A DNA stretch of 64,000 nucleotides from JAJDXO01 sp965221855. Lineage in GTDB: Bacteria; Pseudomonadota; Alphaproteobacteria; Rhodospirillales; UBA2165. Positions 34,155 to 43,364 of this stretch are shown one piece after another. Position 1 is the stretch's first letter; every line of letters begins with the position of its first letter. The DNA is taken from positions 558,001 to 622,000 of the forward strand of contig CBDCSV010000006.1 of NCBI GenBank assembly GCA_965221855.1, written 5' to 3'. The notes below the pieces were generated by a model. The model ran no database searches, had not been told where the DNA came from, and saw only the letters and a list, made by a program, of their open reading frames with translations. The translations under genes and the position numbers were made by a program.

Positions 34155-34825
34155 GCAGCCACGACGATTTTGACTTCGAGCCGACCCCCGGGATTCCGGC
34201 TCGGCTTCCCGAGGGCGAGCGCATTCTTTGGCAGGGATCGCCAGACTGGCGCGCCCTCGCCCGGTCTGCGTTCCATATCCGAAAGGTGGCGATTTATTTC
34301 GGCCTGCTGCTGCTCTGGCGGCTGGCCGACGCGGCTGCCGGAGGTGCAACCACGGCCGCATTGACCGGCGCCGCAATCTGGGTCCTGGCCATGGCGACCG
34401 GCTCGATCGGTCTGTTGACGCTCCTCGCCTGGCTGAATGCCCGCTGCACCATCTACACCATCACCACCCGGCGTATTTTGCTTCGTTTCGGCGTCGCGTT
34501 GCCGATGACCGTCAACGTGCCGTTCAATGTGGTGCATTCCGCGGCGATGAAGAAGAACTGGGACGGGACCGGCGATCTTCCGCTTCAACTCAATGGCGGG
34601 GACCGGGTCGCCTACGCCGCCCTCTGGCCCCATGTCCGCCCGTGGCAGTTCCGCCGTCCTCAACCGATGTTCCGCGGCATTCCCGAGGTCGAAGAAGCCG
34701 CCAGGATGCTCGCCGAGGCGCTGGTCGATTTCGACGGTCAACGCAAGGCAGCCGGCGTGACGACCGTGGAACGGGTGGAGCCGCGTGCCACCGTCATCGA
34801 CCCGGTTGCGGTCCCGGCCGAGTAA
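34151..34825 (+). CDS. puhB: Reaction centre assembly protein PuhB
   Basis: PuhB supports reaction-centre assembly in Rhodobacter. The 224-residue protein has the family features: an N-terminal GIPARLPEGERILWQGSPDWRALARSAFHIRKV, two membrane helices (about 55-105), and a PH-like domain with YTITTRRILLRFGVALPMTVNVPFNVV. It overlaps puhA (ATGA) and is followed by puhC after 11 bp. Confidence 0.93.
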   Translation: MSSHDDFDFEPTPGIPARLPEGERILWQGSPDWRALARSAFHIRKVAIYFGLLLLWRLADAAAGGATTAALTGAAIWVLAMATGSIGLLTLLAWLNARCTIYTITTRRILLRFGVALPMTVNVPFNVVHSAAMKKNWDGTGDLPLQLNGGDRVAYAALWPHVRPWQFRRPQPMFRGIPEVEEAARMLAEALVDFDGQRKAAGVTTVERVEPRATVIDPVAVPAE

Positions 34826-34836
34826 GGAGAACGACG

Positions 34837-35376
34837 ATGGCCGAACGGAAGCCAAGTGAAACCCTCCCCCGCAGCCTGCTGATCGGCGCGGGTGTCATGG
34901 TCTTGCTGGCGTTGGTATTCTCGAGCCTATCGAGCACCACCGATATCGGCGCTCTCCGCGTCTCGACCTCTCCGCCGGCCCATGTGGTCAGCATCCAATT
35001 CCGTGACGAAGCCGACGGCTCTGTGACCATCTTTGACGCCGACCGCGATGAAATCGTGGCCGTGGCCGCGCCCAACTCCAACGGATTCCTGCGCGGCGTG
35101 ATGCGAGGCTTTGTCCGCGCCCGGATGCTCCACAATGAGGGCCCCGAAACACCCTTCCAGTTCATCCGACGCCAGGACGGCCGCCACTCGGTGGTCGATC
35201 CGGCCACCGGCAAGCGCGTCGAGCTGGACGCATTTGGATGGAACAACGTCGGCGCCTTTTCCCGGCTGATGGATGAGGCGCTCAAGGCCCGGGAAGCCGA
35301 TAAACGACCCAAGTTGGTGTCCGCCGCCGGCGGCGGGCCGCATACCTCGCCTGCAACTCAGACCCAGCTTCAGTGA
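34837..35376 (+). CDS. puhC: Photosynthetic complex assembly protein PuhC
   Basis: PuhC helps organise the RC-LH1 core. The 179-residue protein has a short cytoplasmic N-terminus, one membrane helix (LLIGAGVMVLLALVFSSL) and a periplasmic domain containing GSVTIFDADRDE and GFLRGVMRGFVRARM, characteristic of the family. The ATG at 34837 follows AAGGAGAACGACG. The frame is open back to 34228 but that part lies in puhB and is not coding. The C-terminal 20 residues are low-complexity. Confidence 0.92.
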   Translation: MAERKPSETLPRSLLIGAGVMVLLALVFSSLSSTTDIGALRVSTSPPAHVVSIQFRDEADGSVTIFDADRDEIVAVAAPNSNGFLRGVMRGFVRARMLHNEGPETPFQFIRRQDGRHSVVDPATGKRVELDAFGWNNVGAFSRLMDEALKAREADKRPKLVSAAGGGPHTSPATQTQLQ

Positions 35377-35385
35377 GGAAGTCCC

Positions 35386-36465
35386 ATGAACGCAATTGAT
35401 CCCAATAACGCCGCAGTCGACAAGACGACCAATTCCTCCACCCAAAAGGCGCATCAGGACGCTCTCCTGAGCCCTCGGTTCTACACCACCGACTTCGACG
35501 CCATGGACAAGCTCGACCTCAGCGGCATCCGTGCCGAATGGGATGCGTTGATGGCCGAGTTCGAGGAAGATGCCAACAAGGATCATTTCAAGGAAATGTC
35601 CTATTCGACCGATGAGGTCCAGGACCTGCCGGCGCCGCTGATGAAGGAATTCACCGACTTCCTCATTTCCTCGGTGACGTCGGAGTTTTCCGGGTGCGTG
35701 CTCTATGCCGACATCAAGAAAGCGGTCGCCAACAAGGATATCCGGAACGTTATGGGCTACATGAGCCGGGATGAAAGCCGCCATGCGGGCTTCATCAACG
35801 AGGCGCTCAAGGGCTTCGGCATCCCGGTCGATCTTGGTTTTCTCCGCAAGGAGAAGAATTACACCTTCTTCCGGCCCAAGTTCATCTTCTACGCCACCTA
35901 TCTGTCGGAGAAGATCGGATACGCCCGCTACATCACCATCTACCGGCAGTTCGAGAAACATCCGGAACTGCGGTTCCACCCGATCTTCAAGGCGTTCAAG
36001 CAGTGGTGCAACGACGAGTTCCGGCACGGCGAGGTTTTCGCGCTGATCATGCGGGCCGATCCTAAGCTGCTCCGCGGCCACAACAAGCTGTGGATCCGCT
36101 TCTTCCTGCTGGCCGTCTTCGCGACCATGTATGTGCGCGATCACACCCGGCCCGAAATGCATGCGGCGATGGGTTTTCACCCCAGTGAGTACGACCAGCA
36201 GGTGTTCCGGATCACGACGGAAATCTCGCGCCAGGTCTTCCCGCTCATGCTCGACATCGAGAACCCGCGGTTTGGTGAATTGCTGGACCGGCTCCGGCGC
36301 ATCTCCGAGGCGGGCACCGAACTCAAGGCCCGCGGCGGACTGCTGAACGCCATCAAGCGCGGCGGGCTCTCCGTGGCCGGCGTCGCCACCTTCGCCCAAC
36401 TCTATCTGATGCCGACAATTCCGAATGAACTGCCGGCGGATTTGCGCGTCCAGCCAGCGTGGTAG
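35386..36465 (+). CDS. acsF: Aerobic Mg-protoporphyrin IX monomethyl ester cyclase
   Basis: AcsF is the diiron oxygenase that forms ring E using O2. The 359-residue protein has the iron-ligand motifs TSEFSGCVLYADI, SRDESRHAGF and CNDEFRHGEVF. It lies between puhC and puhE. No anaerobic BchE is in the window, so bacteriochlorophyll synthesis by this operon would need oxygen at this step. A ribosome-binding site GTGAGGAAGTCCC precedes the ATG. Confidence 0.96.
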   Translation: MNAIDPNNAAVDKTTNSSTQKAHQDALLSPRFYTTDFDAMDKLDLSGIRAEWDALMAEFEEDANKDHFKEMSYSTDEVQDLPAPLMKEFTDFLISSVTSEFSGCVLYADIKKAVANKDIRNVMGYMSRDESRHAGFINEALKGFGIPVDLGFLRKEKNYTFFRPKFIFYATYLSEKIGYARYITIYRQFEKHPELRFHPIFKAFKQWCNDEFRHGEVFALIMRADPKLLRGHNKLWIRFFLLAVFATMYVRDHTRPEMHAAMGFHPSEYDQQVFRITTEISRQVFPLMLDIENPRFGELLDRLRRISEAGTELKARGGLLNAIKRGGLSVAGVATFAQLYLMPTIPNELPADLRVQPAW

Positions 36466-36479
36466 GGGAGAATGCATAA

Positions 36480-37298
36480 ATGATCCAATACGGACTGACC
36501 GCGGTCTACGCACTCTTCGTCTGGTGGTTTGCCACCGGCGTGGTGCTGTACCTAGACGGCCTGCCCCGCCGGACTCACCAGTGGACGATGGCAGGCGCCA
36601 CGGTCGTCCTCGCCGCCGCCCTCGCGGCACTCATCTGGACCAGCGGCGATTCATCCGCGTTCGGCGCTTATGGCGGGTTTACCTGCGGCGTCCTGATTTG
36701 GGGCTGGCACGAGATCAGCTTTCTGATGGGCTACGTCACCGGTCCCCGCACCACGGCCTGCCCGGAAGGCGTCCGCGGCTGGAAACGCTTTTCCTTTGCG
36801 GTACAGGCGATCCTGTACCACGAGATTGCGCTTGTCCTCACGCTCGGCTTCATCGCCGCGGCGACCTGGGGCGCGGTCAATCAGGTCGGAACCTGGACGT
36901 TCTTCATCCTGTGGCTTGCCCGGTTGAGTGCCAAACTGAACCTGTTCCTCGGCGTACGAAATTTGGCCGAGGAGTTTCTTCCCGCCCATCTCGACTACAT
37001 GGCGAGCTACTTCAAGCGTCAGTCCATGAACGTCCTTTTGCCGCTATCCGTGGGCGGACTGACGATTGCCGCCGTGCTGATCCTGCGGCAGGCGCACATT
37101 TTGGAGGCCGGCAGCTTCGAGATGATCGGCCTTATGTTTCTCGGTTCACTCACCGCCCTCGCGCTGCTTGAACACTGGATGCTGGTTTTGCCGTTGCCGG
37201 CGGCCGGCCTGTGGCGGTGGGGACTGCGTTCCCGGAGCGGGAGCGCCATTGCGATTCTCGACACCTACTCGACATCTTCAGGGAGTAGTAAGCCATGA
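36480..37298 (+). CDS. puhE: Photosynthesis protein PuhE (DUF3623)
   Basis: PuhE is a polytopic membrane protein that affects bacteriochlorophyll level and complex assembly. The 272-residue protein has about seven hydrophobic segments and the family stretches VYALFVWWFATGVVLYLDGLP and GGFTCGVLIWGWHEISFLMGYVTGP. It sits after acsF and overlaps hemA by four bases (ATGA), so hemA translation is coupled to it. Confidence 0.92.
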   Translation: MIQYGLTAVYALFVWWFATGVVLYLDGLPRRTHQWTMAGATVVLAAALAALIWTSGDSSAFGAYGGFTCGVLIWGWHEISFLMGYVTGPRTTACPEGVRGWKRFSFAVQAILYHEIALVLTLGFIAAATWGAVNQVGTWTFFILWLARLSAKLNLFLGVRNLAEEFLPAHLDYMASYFKRQSMNVLLPLSVGGLTIAAVLILRQAHILEAGSFEMIGLMFLGSLTALALLEHWMLVLPLPAAGLWRWGLRSRSGSAIAILDTYSTSSGSSKP

Positions 37299-38509
37299 CA
37301 AATTACGAAAAATTCTTCCGGGACAAACTTCTGGAGCTTCATGACGAAGGGCGGTACCGCATATTCGCCGATCTCTCTCGGCATGCCGGAGATTTTCCGC
37401 ACGCGACCCATCACGAGCGGCGGGAAAGGTCCCTGATCACCGTCTGGTGCTCCAATGATTATTTGGGAATGGGTCAGAATCCCATTGTATTGGAAGCCAT
37501 GCACGAGGCGATTTCCAAGTGCGGCGCCGGCGCCGGCGGAACCCGCAATATCTCCGGCACCAACCACTATCATGTCTTGCTCGAAGAAGAACTGGCACGC
37601 CTCCACGGCAAGGAAAGCGCGCTGATCTTCACCTCGGGCTATGTGGCCAATCTGACCACGCTCAGCACCATCGGCGCGATGCTGCCGGACTGCGTCATGG
37701 TGTCGGACGCGCTGAACCATAATTCGATGATTGCCGGTATTCGCCATTCGCGGGCCGAGAAGAGCATCTTCAAACACAATGATCTCAGGGACCTCGAGCG
37801 GAAGCTGCAGGAAATAAGTCCGGATCGTCCGAAGGTCGTGGCGTTCGAATCCGTCTACTCCATGGATGGCGACATAGCGCCGATCAAGGAAATTCTCGAC
37901 GTTTGCGAGCGGTACAATGCGCTCAGCTTCATTGACGAGGTTCATGCCGTCGGCCTCTACGGCGAACACGGCGCCGGTGTCGCGGAGCGCGAAGGCCTCA
38001 TGGACCGGATCAACATTATCCAGGGAACCCTGGCCAAGGGTTTCGGCGTTATCGGCGGCTACATCGCCGGTTCCGCCGCCATGTGCGATTTCATCCGGTC
38101 CTACGGGGATGGCTTCATTTTTTCCACCGCCATCCCGCCGGCGGTTGCCGCGGGCGCGCTGGCCAGCATCCGCCACGTGAGTGAACACAACGAAATCCGG
38201 GTTCGCCACCAGGAACGCGCCACGACGGTAAAGCGCAGAATGACCGAGGCGGGCCTGCCGGTGATGCCGTCGGACAGCCATATCGTGCCACTCATGGTTG
38301 GCGACCCGGTTCTGTGTAAGCAGGTGAGCGACGAACTCATGGACCGGTTCAAGATTTACGTCCAGCCGATCAACTATCCGACCGTCCCGAGGGGAACCGA
38401 ACGCCTGAGGTTTACGCCTACGCCGTGGCACAGCGACGCGGATATCGATCACCTGATGGAATCACTTCGGACCATGTGGCACGAACTGAAATTGGAACGT
38501 GCGGCATAG
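37295..38509 (+). CDS. hemA: 5-aminolevulinate synthase
   Basis: HemA joins glycine and succinyl-CoA to 5-aminolevulinate, the first tetrapyrrole precursor. The 404-residue PLP enzyme has the glycine-rich CGAGAGGTRNISGT near 76-90, IDEVHAVGLYG at 213-223, and the Schiff-base Lys248 in GTLAKGFGVIGG. Its place as the last gene of the bch-puh operon ties precursor supply to pigment synthesis; a second hemA for heme may exist elsewhere. It overlaps puhE by four bases. Confidence 0.96.
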   Translation: MTNYEKFFRDKLLELHDEGRYRIFADLSRHAGDFPHATHHERRERSLITVWCSNDYLGMGQNPIVLEAMHEAISKCGAGAGGTRNISGTNHYHVLLEEELARLHGKESALIFTSGYVANLTTLSTIGAMLPDCVMVSDALNHNSMIAGIRHSRAEKSIFKHNDLRDLERKLQEISPDRPKVVAFESVYSMDGDIAPIKEILDVCERYNALSFIDEVHAVGLYGEHGAGVAEREGLMDRINIIQGTLAKGFGVIGGYIAGSAAMCDFIRSYGDGFIFSTAIPPAVAAGALASIRHVSEHNEIRVRHQERATTVKRRMTEAGLPVMPSDSHIVPLMVGDPVLCKQVSDELMDRFKIYVQPINYPTVPRGTERLRFTPTPWHSDADIDHLMESLRTMWHELKLERAA

Positions 38510-38692
38510 TCAAATATTCTGGACGATTCAGTTAAGGGAGGATGGCGTTTAGTGCATCGCATTTGAGGCGACTAACTTAAAAATTCCATTAATTGCAATA
38601 AGTTATGGGCTGGCAACTTGGTGCGATGCAGGTGATTGAGCTACGAGTTTGCTCCATCGAAGGCATAATTTGCCAAATTGCCTGCAATATGG

Positions 38693-38735
38693 TGTAAAAT
38701 ACGTCTGACAGTTACCACTTGAGTAGGTGTCAGAC
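38693..38735. promoter_or_regulatory. PpsR-type site and inverted repeat upstream of ppsR2
   Basis: A perfect TGT-N12-ACA lies at 38693-38710. Its right half belongs to a second dyad, GTCTGACA (38703-38710) and TGTCAGAC (38728-38735). The rest of 38510-38764 is AT-richer and holds no gene. The site lies 30-72 bases before the ppsR2 ATG, suggesting autoregulation or control by PpsR1 of the ppsR2-phytochrome pair. Confidence 0.6.
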
Positions 38736-38764
38736 AGCTTAATACTGGGGTTTGAGCCGAAGAA

Positions 38765-40117
38765 ATGTCGAACGTTTCGTTCGCCCGCGCGGACATCACG
38801 CTACGAATAGACGCCGATGGGGTCATCGAGGACATTGCCGTCTCCGAGGATCTCGGTAGCGAAGACGTGCTCTCCTGGCGCGGTCGGCGTTGGGATGAAA
38901 CCGTCACCGATGTCGGCGGCGAGAAGATCAAGCGGATGCTGGAGGATGCCCAGAAAACCGGGCTCTCGGCGTTCCGGCAACTGACCCAGTGTTTTCCGAG
39001 CGGCCTTGAAGTTCCGATTGAGTATACGGCCATCAGCAGGCCGGACGGATCGACCATTGCGATCGGCAAGAATTTGATGGCCATGGCCGAGCTGCAGTCC
39101 AAATTGATCGCCGCACAGGAGGCCATGGAGCGGGACTATTGGAAACTGCGCGAAGTCGAGACCCGCTACAGGTTCCTGTTCGACGCGTCCAATGAAGCCG
39201 TATTGTTGATCGACGCGGAGAGCCTCACGGTGATTGAGGCCAATCCCGCCGCGGTGCGCGCCATGGGCATAGAGCCGGTGGGCCGGGAGATAATCCCGGA
39301 ACTCCAGGACGATGAGCACGAGCAGTTCCGCGGAATGCTGATGCGGGTTCGGGAAAACGGAACGACGCCGAGACAAATCCTTCATTTCGGCACCAATCGC
39401 GAGCCGTGGGTCGTCCATGCATCTCTAATGGCGGCCCAATCAAAACGGATGTTCCTGTTGCAGTTGGCGCCGGTGGGTTCGGCGCCTGCGGACAGCCCGT
39501 CCGAGACCCTGGTTGCGATCGACAGCCTGATCCAACGTGCACCCGATGGCTTCATCGTAGTCGACGAGTCCGGAACGGTCCTCAAGGCCAACCAGGCATT
39601 TCTCGACTTGGTGCAAATCGGCGCGGAGAGCGCCGTAGTGGGCCAGAATTTGGCCCAGTGGGTCGGGCGCCCCGGCGCGGACTTCTCGGTTCTCCTGGCC
39701 GCCATCCGGCGAAATGACTGGGCTCGTCTTTTCAATACCAATCTGATCGGCGAGCTGGGTACCGAGGCCGAGGTCGAAATTTCGGCGGTCGAAGACACCT
39801 CGACAAACAAGGTCAGGTTTGGGCTATGGATCCGGGATATCAGCCAGCGGCTTCCAGCCCCCGAACAGGGCAACCAATTGGGCATGCTTCTTGATTCCCT
39901 GTCCGATCGGATCGGCAAGACGACGCTCAAAGGGCTGGTCCGTGAAACCGCCGACGTCGTCGAGCGCCATTACATTGACGCGGCCCTGGAGCTCACCAAC
40001 GGCAACCGCACGGCGGCGGCACAATTGCTGGGGCTGAGCCGCCAAAGCCTGTATTCTAAAATCAGCCGTCACGCAATCGACGGCACCTCGTCCGAAGGGA
40101 GGCGAGATAACGACTAG
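38765..40117 (+). CDS. ppsR2: Second PpsR-type repressor, phytochrome-linked
   Basis: The 450-residue protein matches PpsR over its whole length: Q-linker helix (LIAAQEAMERDYWKLREVETRYR), two PAS domains (about 145-245 and 255-370) and a Fis-type helix-turn-helix (AAAQLLGLSRQSLYSKI). At the place of C427 of PpsR1 it has Tyr (ERHYIDAALELT), and its only cysteine is C76. In Bradyrhizobium and Rhodopseudomonas a PpsR2 next to a PAS-output bacteriophytochrome is antagonised by far-red light. The same order occurs here: ppsR2 ends 14 bp before the phytochrome gene. Confidence 0.92.
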   Translation: MSNVSFARADITLRIDADGVIEDIAVSEDLGSEDVLSWRGRRWDETVTDVGGEKIKRMLEDAQKTGLSAFRQLTQCFPSGLEVPIEYTAISRPDGSTIAIGKNLMAMAELQSKLIAAQEAMERDYWKLREVETRYRFLFDASNEAVLLIDAESLTVIEANPAAVRAMGIEPVGREIIPELQDDEHEQFRGMLMRVRENGTTPRQILHFGTNREPWVVHASLMAAQSKRMFLLQLAPVGSAPADSPSETLVAIDSLIQRAPDGFIVVDESGTVLKANQAFLDLVQIGAESAVVGQNLAQWVGRPGADFSVLLAAIRRNDWARLFNTNLIGELGTEAEVEISAVEDTSTNKVRFGLWIRDISQRLPAPEQGNQLGMLLDSLSDRIGKTTLKGLVRETADVVERHYIDAALELTNGNRTAAAQLLGLSRQSLYSKISRHAIDGTSSEGRRDND

Positions 40118-40131
40118 GGAGGCTGGGCGGC

Positions 40132-40557
40132 GTGGATTCAACGGATCCATTCAAACCGGCATTCGGGCAGGCCGACCTCTCAAATTGCGAGCAGGAACAG
40201 ATTCATCTCGCGGGGTCGATACAGCCGCACGGCGCCTTGCTGCTGGTCGACGACACGACGTGGACCGTGGCCCAGGCCAGTGTGAACGCGGCCGGGTTCA
40301 TCGGTTTGCCTGAAAGTCCGGTTGGAAGCGCCCTCGGAAGAATCGGTGGCGACTTGGCGGAATGCGTCATTGCTCATGCCGACGAATCCATGCGTTCCAT
40401 CCCGATTGCATTCCGATGCCACGCGGGTCCATCCGGCCAGGAATATGATGGCCTCATTCACCGTCCGCCCGAAGGCGGGATCGTCATCGAGCTTGAACAC
40501 GCTGGTCCCAACGTATCCGTGGCGCACAGCGTCGAAGCAGCGCTCCAGAACATTCTA
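40132..40557 (+). pseudogene. bphP: Bacteriophytochrome, N-terminal fragment before the IS630 insertion
   Basis: The fragment starts at GTG (40132) behind GGGAGG and encodes the PAS domain of a BphP-type photoreceptor. Cys19 in LSNCEQEQIHLAGSIQPHG is the expected biliverdin attachment site. The frame is cut after codon 142 (Leu, CTA), between PAS and GAF, by IS630 copy B; translation would run a few codons into the element and stop at 40575. Removing the element and one TA restores a 725-residue protein, the size of Rhodopseudomonas BphP1. Confidence 0.9.
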
Positions 40558-40648
40558 GAGAGTTTTCTGATCTGACGGAATCGTTAGGGATTCCCAAAGT
40601 CTCTGATTTCTGATTCAAGATGTGGGCTGGTGAAGGAGGCCAGCCTGC

Positions 40649-41029
40649 ATGACGAGACCACTTTCGAATGATCTACGACATCGGTTGGTTGCGGCGGTGG
40701 ACGGCGGGATGTCGCGTCGGTCTGCGGCGAAGGTTTTTGGGGTTGCGGCCTCGACGGCGATCAAATGGGTTGATCAGTGGCGGCAGCGGGGTGATGTGCG
40801 GCCCCGGCCGCAAGGCGGGGACCGCCGCTCTCACCGCCTTGAAGCGTATGCCGAGGAGGTTCTGGCGCTTGTCACGGAGACACCGGACATCACCCTGGCC
40901 GAGATCGCAGCCTGTCTGGAGGAGGTGCACGGGCTTCGGGTTGCCCCGAGCACGGTCTGGCGGCTGCTCGACCGCCACGGCATGACCTTCAAAAAAAACC
41001 GCGCACGCCAGCGAGCAGCAACGTCCTGA
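40649..41029 (+). CDS. IS630 transposase, first frame (DNA-binding part, copy B)
   Basis: The 126-residue product has the two-part helix-turn-helix of IS630 proteins: SRRSAAKVFGVAASTAIKWVDQWRQ and VAPSTVWRLLDRHGM. It ends 31 bases after an A8 run where slippage is expected to join it to the catalytic frame. The ATG at 40649 follows GAAGGAGG. Confidence 0.85.
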   Translation: MTRPLSNDLRHRLVAAVDGGMSRRSAAKVFGVAASTAIKWVDQWRQRGDVRPRPQGGDRRSHRLEAYAEEVLALVTETPDITLAEIAACLEEVHGLRVAPSTVWRLLDRHGMTFKKNRARQRAATS

Positions 41030-41033
41030 TGTC

Positions 41034-41597
41034 TTGGCGCGCCGGCAGGCCTGGGCCGAGGCGCAGCCCGGCCTGATGCCGGAGCGGCTGGTCTTCATCG
41101 ACGAGACCGGCACATCGACCAAGATGGCCCGGCGCTATGGCCGCGCGCCGCGCGGGCAGCGCTGCCAAGCCGCCATCCCTCACGGCCACTGGAAGACCAC
41201 CACTTTGGTCGCTGCTCTCACGCTCGACGGCATCCTCGCCCCCATGACCATCGATGGGGCGATGACCGGGGCAGCCTTCCTTGCCTATGTCGAGCAAATC
41301 CTGGTCCCAACCCTCAAACCCGGAGACATCGTCATTATGGACAATCTGCCAGCCCATAAGCCCGCCAGCGTGCGTAAGGCCATCGAAGACGCCGGCGCCG
41401 AGCTCCGCTTCCTGCCGCCCTACTCACCCGACTTCAACCCAATCGAGATGGCCTTCGCAAAGCTCAAGGCCCTCCTCAAAAAGACCGCAGCCAGAACCGT
41501 CGACGACCTCTACGACGCCATCGCAACCGCCATCGACACAGTCACCCAATCCGAGTGCCAAAACTACTTCACTGCCGCAGGCTATGACCGGGTGTGA
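41034..41597 (+). CDS. IS630 transposase, second frame (catalytic part, copy B)
   Basis: The frame has the DDE residues in VFIDETGTSTK, IVIMDNLPAHK and PDFNPIEMAF. The stated start is the first ATG; the true polypeptide probably begins in the upstream frame and shifts by +1 at the A8 run (40991-40998), reading KKTAHASEQQRPDVLARRQAW. The coding capacity is complete, so the element may still move and could in principle restore the phytochrome by precise excision. Confidence 0.85.
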   Translation: MARRQAWAEAQPGLMPERLVFIDETGTSTKMARRYGRAPRGQRCQAAIPHGHWKTTTLVAALTLDGILAPMTIDGAMTGAAFLAYVEQILVPTLKPGDIVIMDNLPAHKPASVRKAIEDAGAELRFLPPYSPDFNPIEMAFAKLKALLKKTAARTVDDLYDAIATAIDTVTQSECQNYFTAAGYDRV

Positions 41598-41612
41598 TCA
41601 GAAAATGCTCTA

Positions 41613-43364
41613 GCCAGTTCCTCCTTGCAGGTCCTTTGCGATGATGTGGCCAAAATCATCAAGGACTTGAGTGGCTATGACCGGGTTATGGTCTACCGAT
41701 TTGATGAGGACGGACACGGTCAGGTCATTTCCGAGAGCAAGGAAGCCGAGCTCGAATCCTTCCTCGGCAACCGCTATCCCGCGACGGATATCCCCCAAAT
41801 AGCAAGGCGCCTCTATATCGAGAACCGGGTCCGTGTGCTGGTCGACGGGAACTACGAGCCCGTGGGTCTGGAACCGCGCCTCAACCCGCTGACCGGCCGC
41901 GATCTGGATATGTCGCTATGCTCGCTTCGAAGCATGTCACCTATCCACATTCAATACCTCAAGAACATGGGGGTCTGCGCGACGTTGGTTATTTCCCTCG
42001 TGGTCAGCGGCGAGTTGTGGGGATTGGTGGCCTGTCACCATTACGTTCCCAAGGTGGTCCCCTATTCCATGCGCGCCGTAAGCGAACTCCTGGCCGAATC
42101 GATCGCCACCCGAATAACCGCCCTCGAGAGCTTCGTGCGGGCGGATTCCGAGCTCGCGGTAAAGCGCCTTGAGCAGCGAATGGTGGAAACCATCTCGCGG
42201 GAAGGCGACTGGAAGATGGCGCTGTTCGACGGGTCCAACACCTTGCTCCAATCGGTCGCGGCGACCGGCGCCACCCTTCTCTTCGAAGGTCAGATACAGA
42301 CTAACGGGGAAGTTCCCGGAACTCACCAGATCAAGGAAATCAGCGAATGGCTCTCCGAGCGGGAATGGGAGGACATTTATTCGACCGCCGAACTGACCAA
42401 GGACGAACCAAATTTTTCGTCCATCGCGGGGGTGGCAAGCGGCTTGCTCGCAGCACGGATTTCCAACTCGCCGGACGACCTGCTGCTTTGGTTCCGTCCG
42501 GAGCAGGTCCGGACCGTCACATGGGGCGGCGATCCCAACAAGGCGGTCGAGTATGGCGACGATCCCAGCGACCTTTCGCCCCGCAGGTCATTTGCAAAGT
42601 GGTACGAACTGGTCGAAGGGACATCCGAGCGCTGGTCGCCCGCGAACCTCAGTACGGCGCGGCTCATCGCCAATACCGTCTCGGACATCGTGCTTCAACT
42701 CCGGTCGGTACGGACGCTGATCGCCCAGGAACAACTCCAGTCGGTCAGTCAGCTGGTTCAAAGCTCCGACCGGCCGGTGGTCATTACGGACCCCAGTGGT
42801 CTGATTTTGCTGACCAACGAGGCCCTCGAACAGTTGCTGCCCTCGGGACACAAACACTTGCAGCACATTACCGATTTGCCGTCCCTGTTTTCGGATGCGG
42901 CGGCGCTCCGACGGCCATTTGATGAACTCCTGAGCCGTTCTCAGGCCTGGCGCGGCGAGGTCGCGCTCAGTACCGCCACCGGAGAGACAATTCCGCTTTT
43001 GCTCAGAGCAGACCCCGTATTTGCGTCACCCAAAAAACTCATCGGGCACGTTCTCATATTCACCGAATTGGATGAGGAGAAACGAGCCGAAATCGCCCGC
43101 GGCCGGCTTCAAAACAGTATTGTCGAACGTCGACAGGTCATGACGAAGGCGATGAGCGCGGAAGCCAGTATCGTCTACCAGGACATTATGTCGTCCGTGG
43201 TCGGCAACGCGCAACTGGCCGCTCTCGAAATCACCGACGGCGTCGACGTGGCGCGGATGCCCGAGATGCTGGAAAGCGTAAGAGATTCAGTAGATAGAAC
43301 GGCGGAACTCTTGGAGCACCTGATCGCTCATTCAGTGGACGACGGCAGTTCCGGCGAAAGTTAG
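41613..43364 (+). pseudogene. bphP: Bacteriophytochrome, GAF-PHY-PAS part after the IS630 insertion
   Basis: The frame continues the protein from residue 143: GAF domain with the chromophore-binding RYPATDIPQIARRLY and DLDMSLCSLRSMSPIHIQYLKNMG, PHY domain (about 320-500 of the whole), a PAS domain (DRPVVITDPSGLILLTNEALEQLL) and a C-terminal helical region. No histidine-kinase motifs (H-box, N-box) are present. This resembles BrBphP and RpBphP1, which act on PpsR2 by protein contact. The fragment lacks its PAS domain and chromophore Cys, so it cannot work alone. Its stop overlaps that of heme oxygenase by four bases. Confidence 0.9.

Larger units (their letters stand above)
40558..41610 (+). 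mobile_element. IS630-family insertion sequence (copy B) inside the bacteriophytochrome
   Basis: The 1053-bp element is flanked by TA at 40556-40557 and 41611-41612. Its ends are inverted repeats beginning GAGAGTTTTCTGATC and GAGCATTTTCTGATC. It carries HTH and DDE frames linked by A8 (40991-40998), as in copy A, but its sequence differs, so the two copies were acquired separately. The flanking gene joins perfectly across the site, which indicates a recent insertion. Confidence 0.92.
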
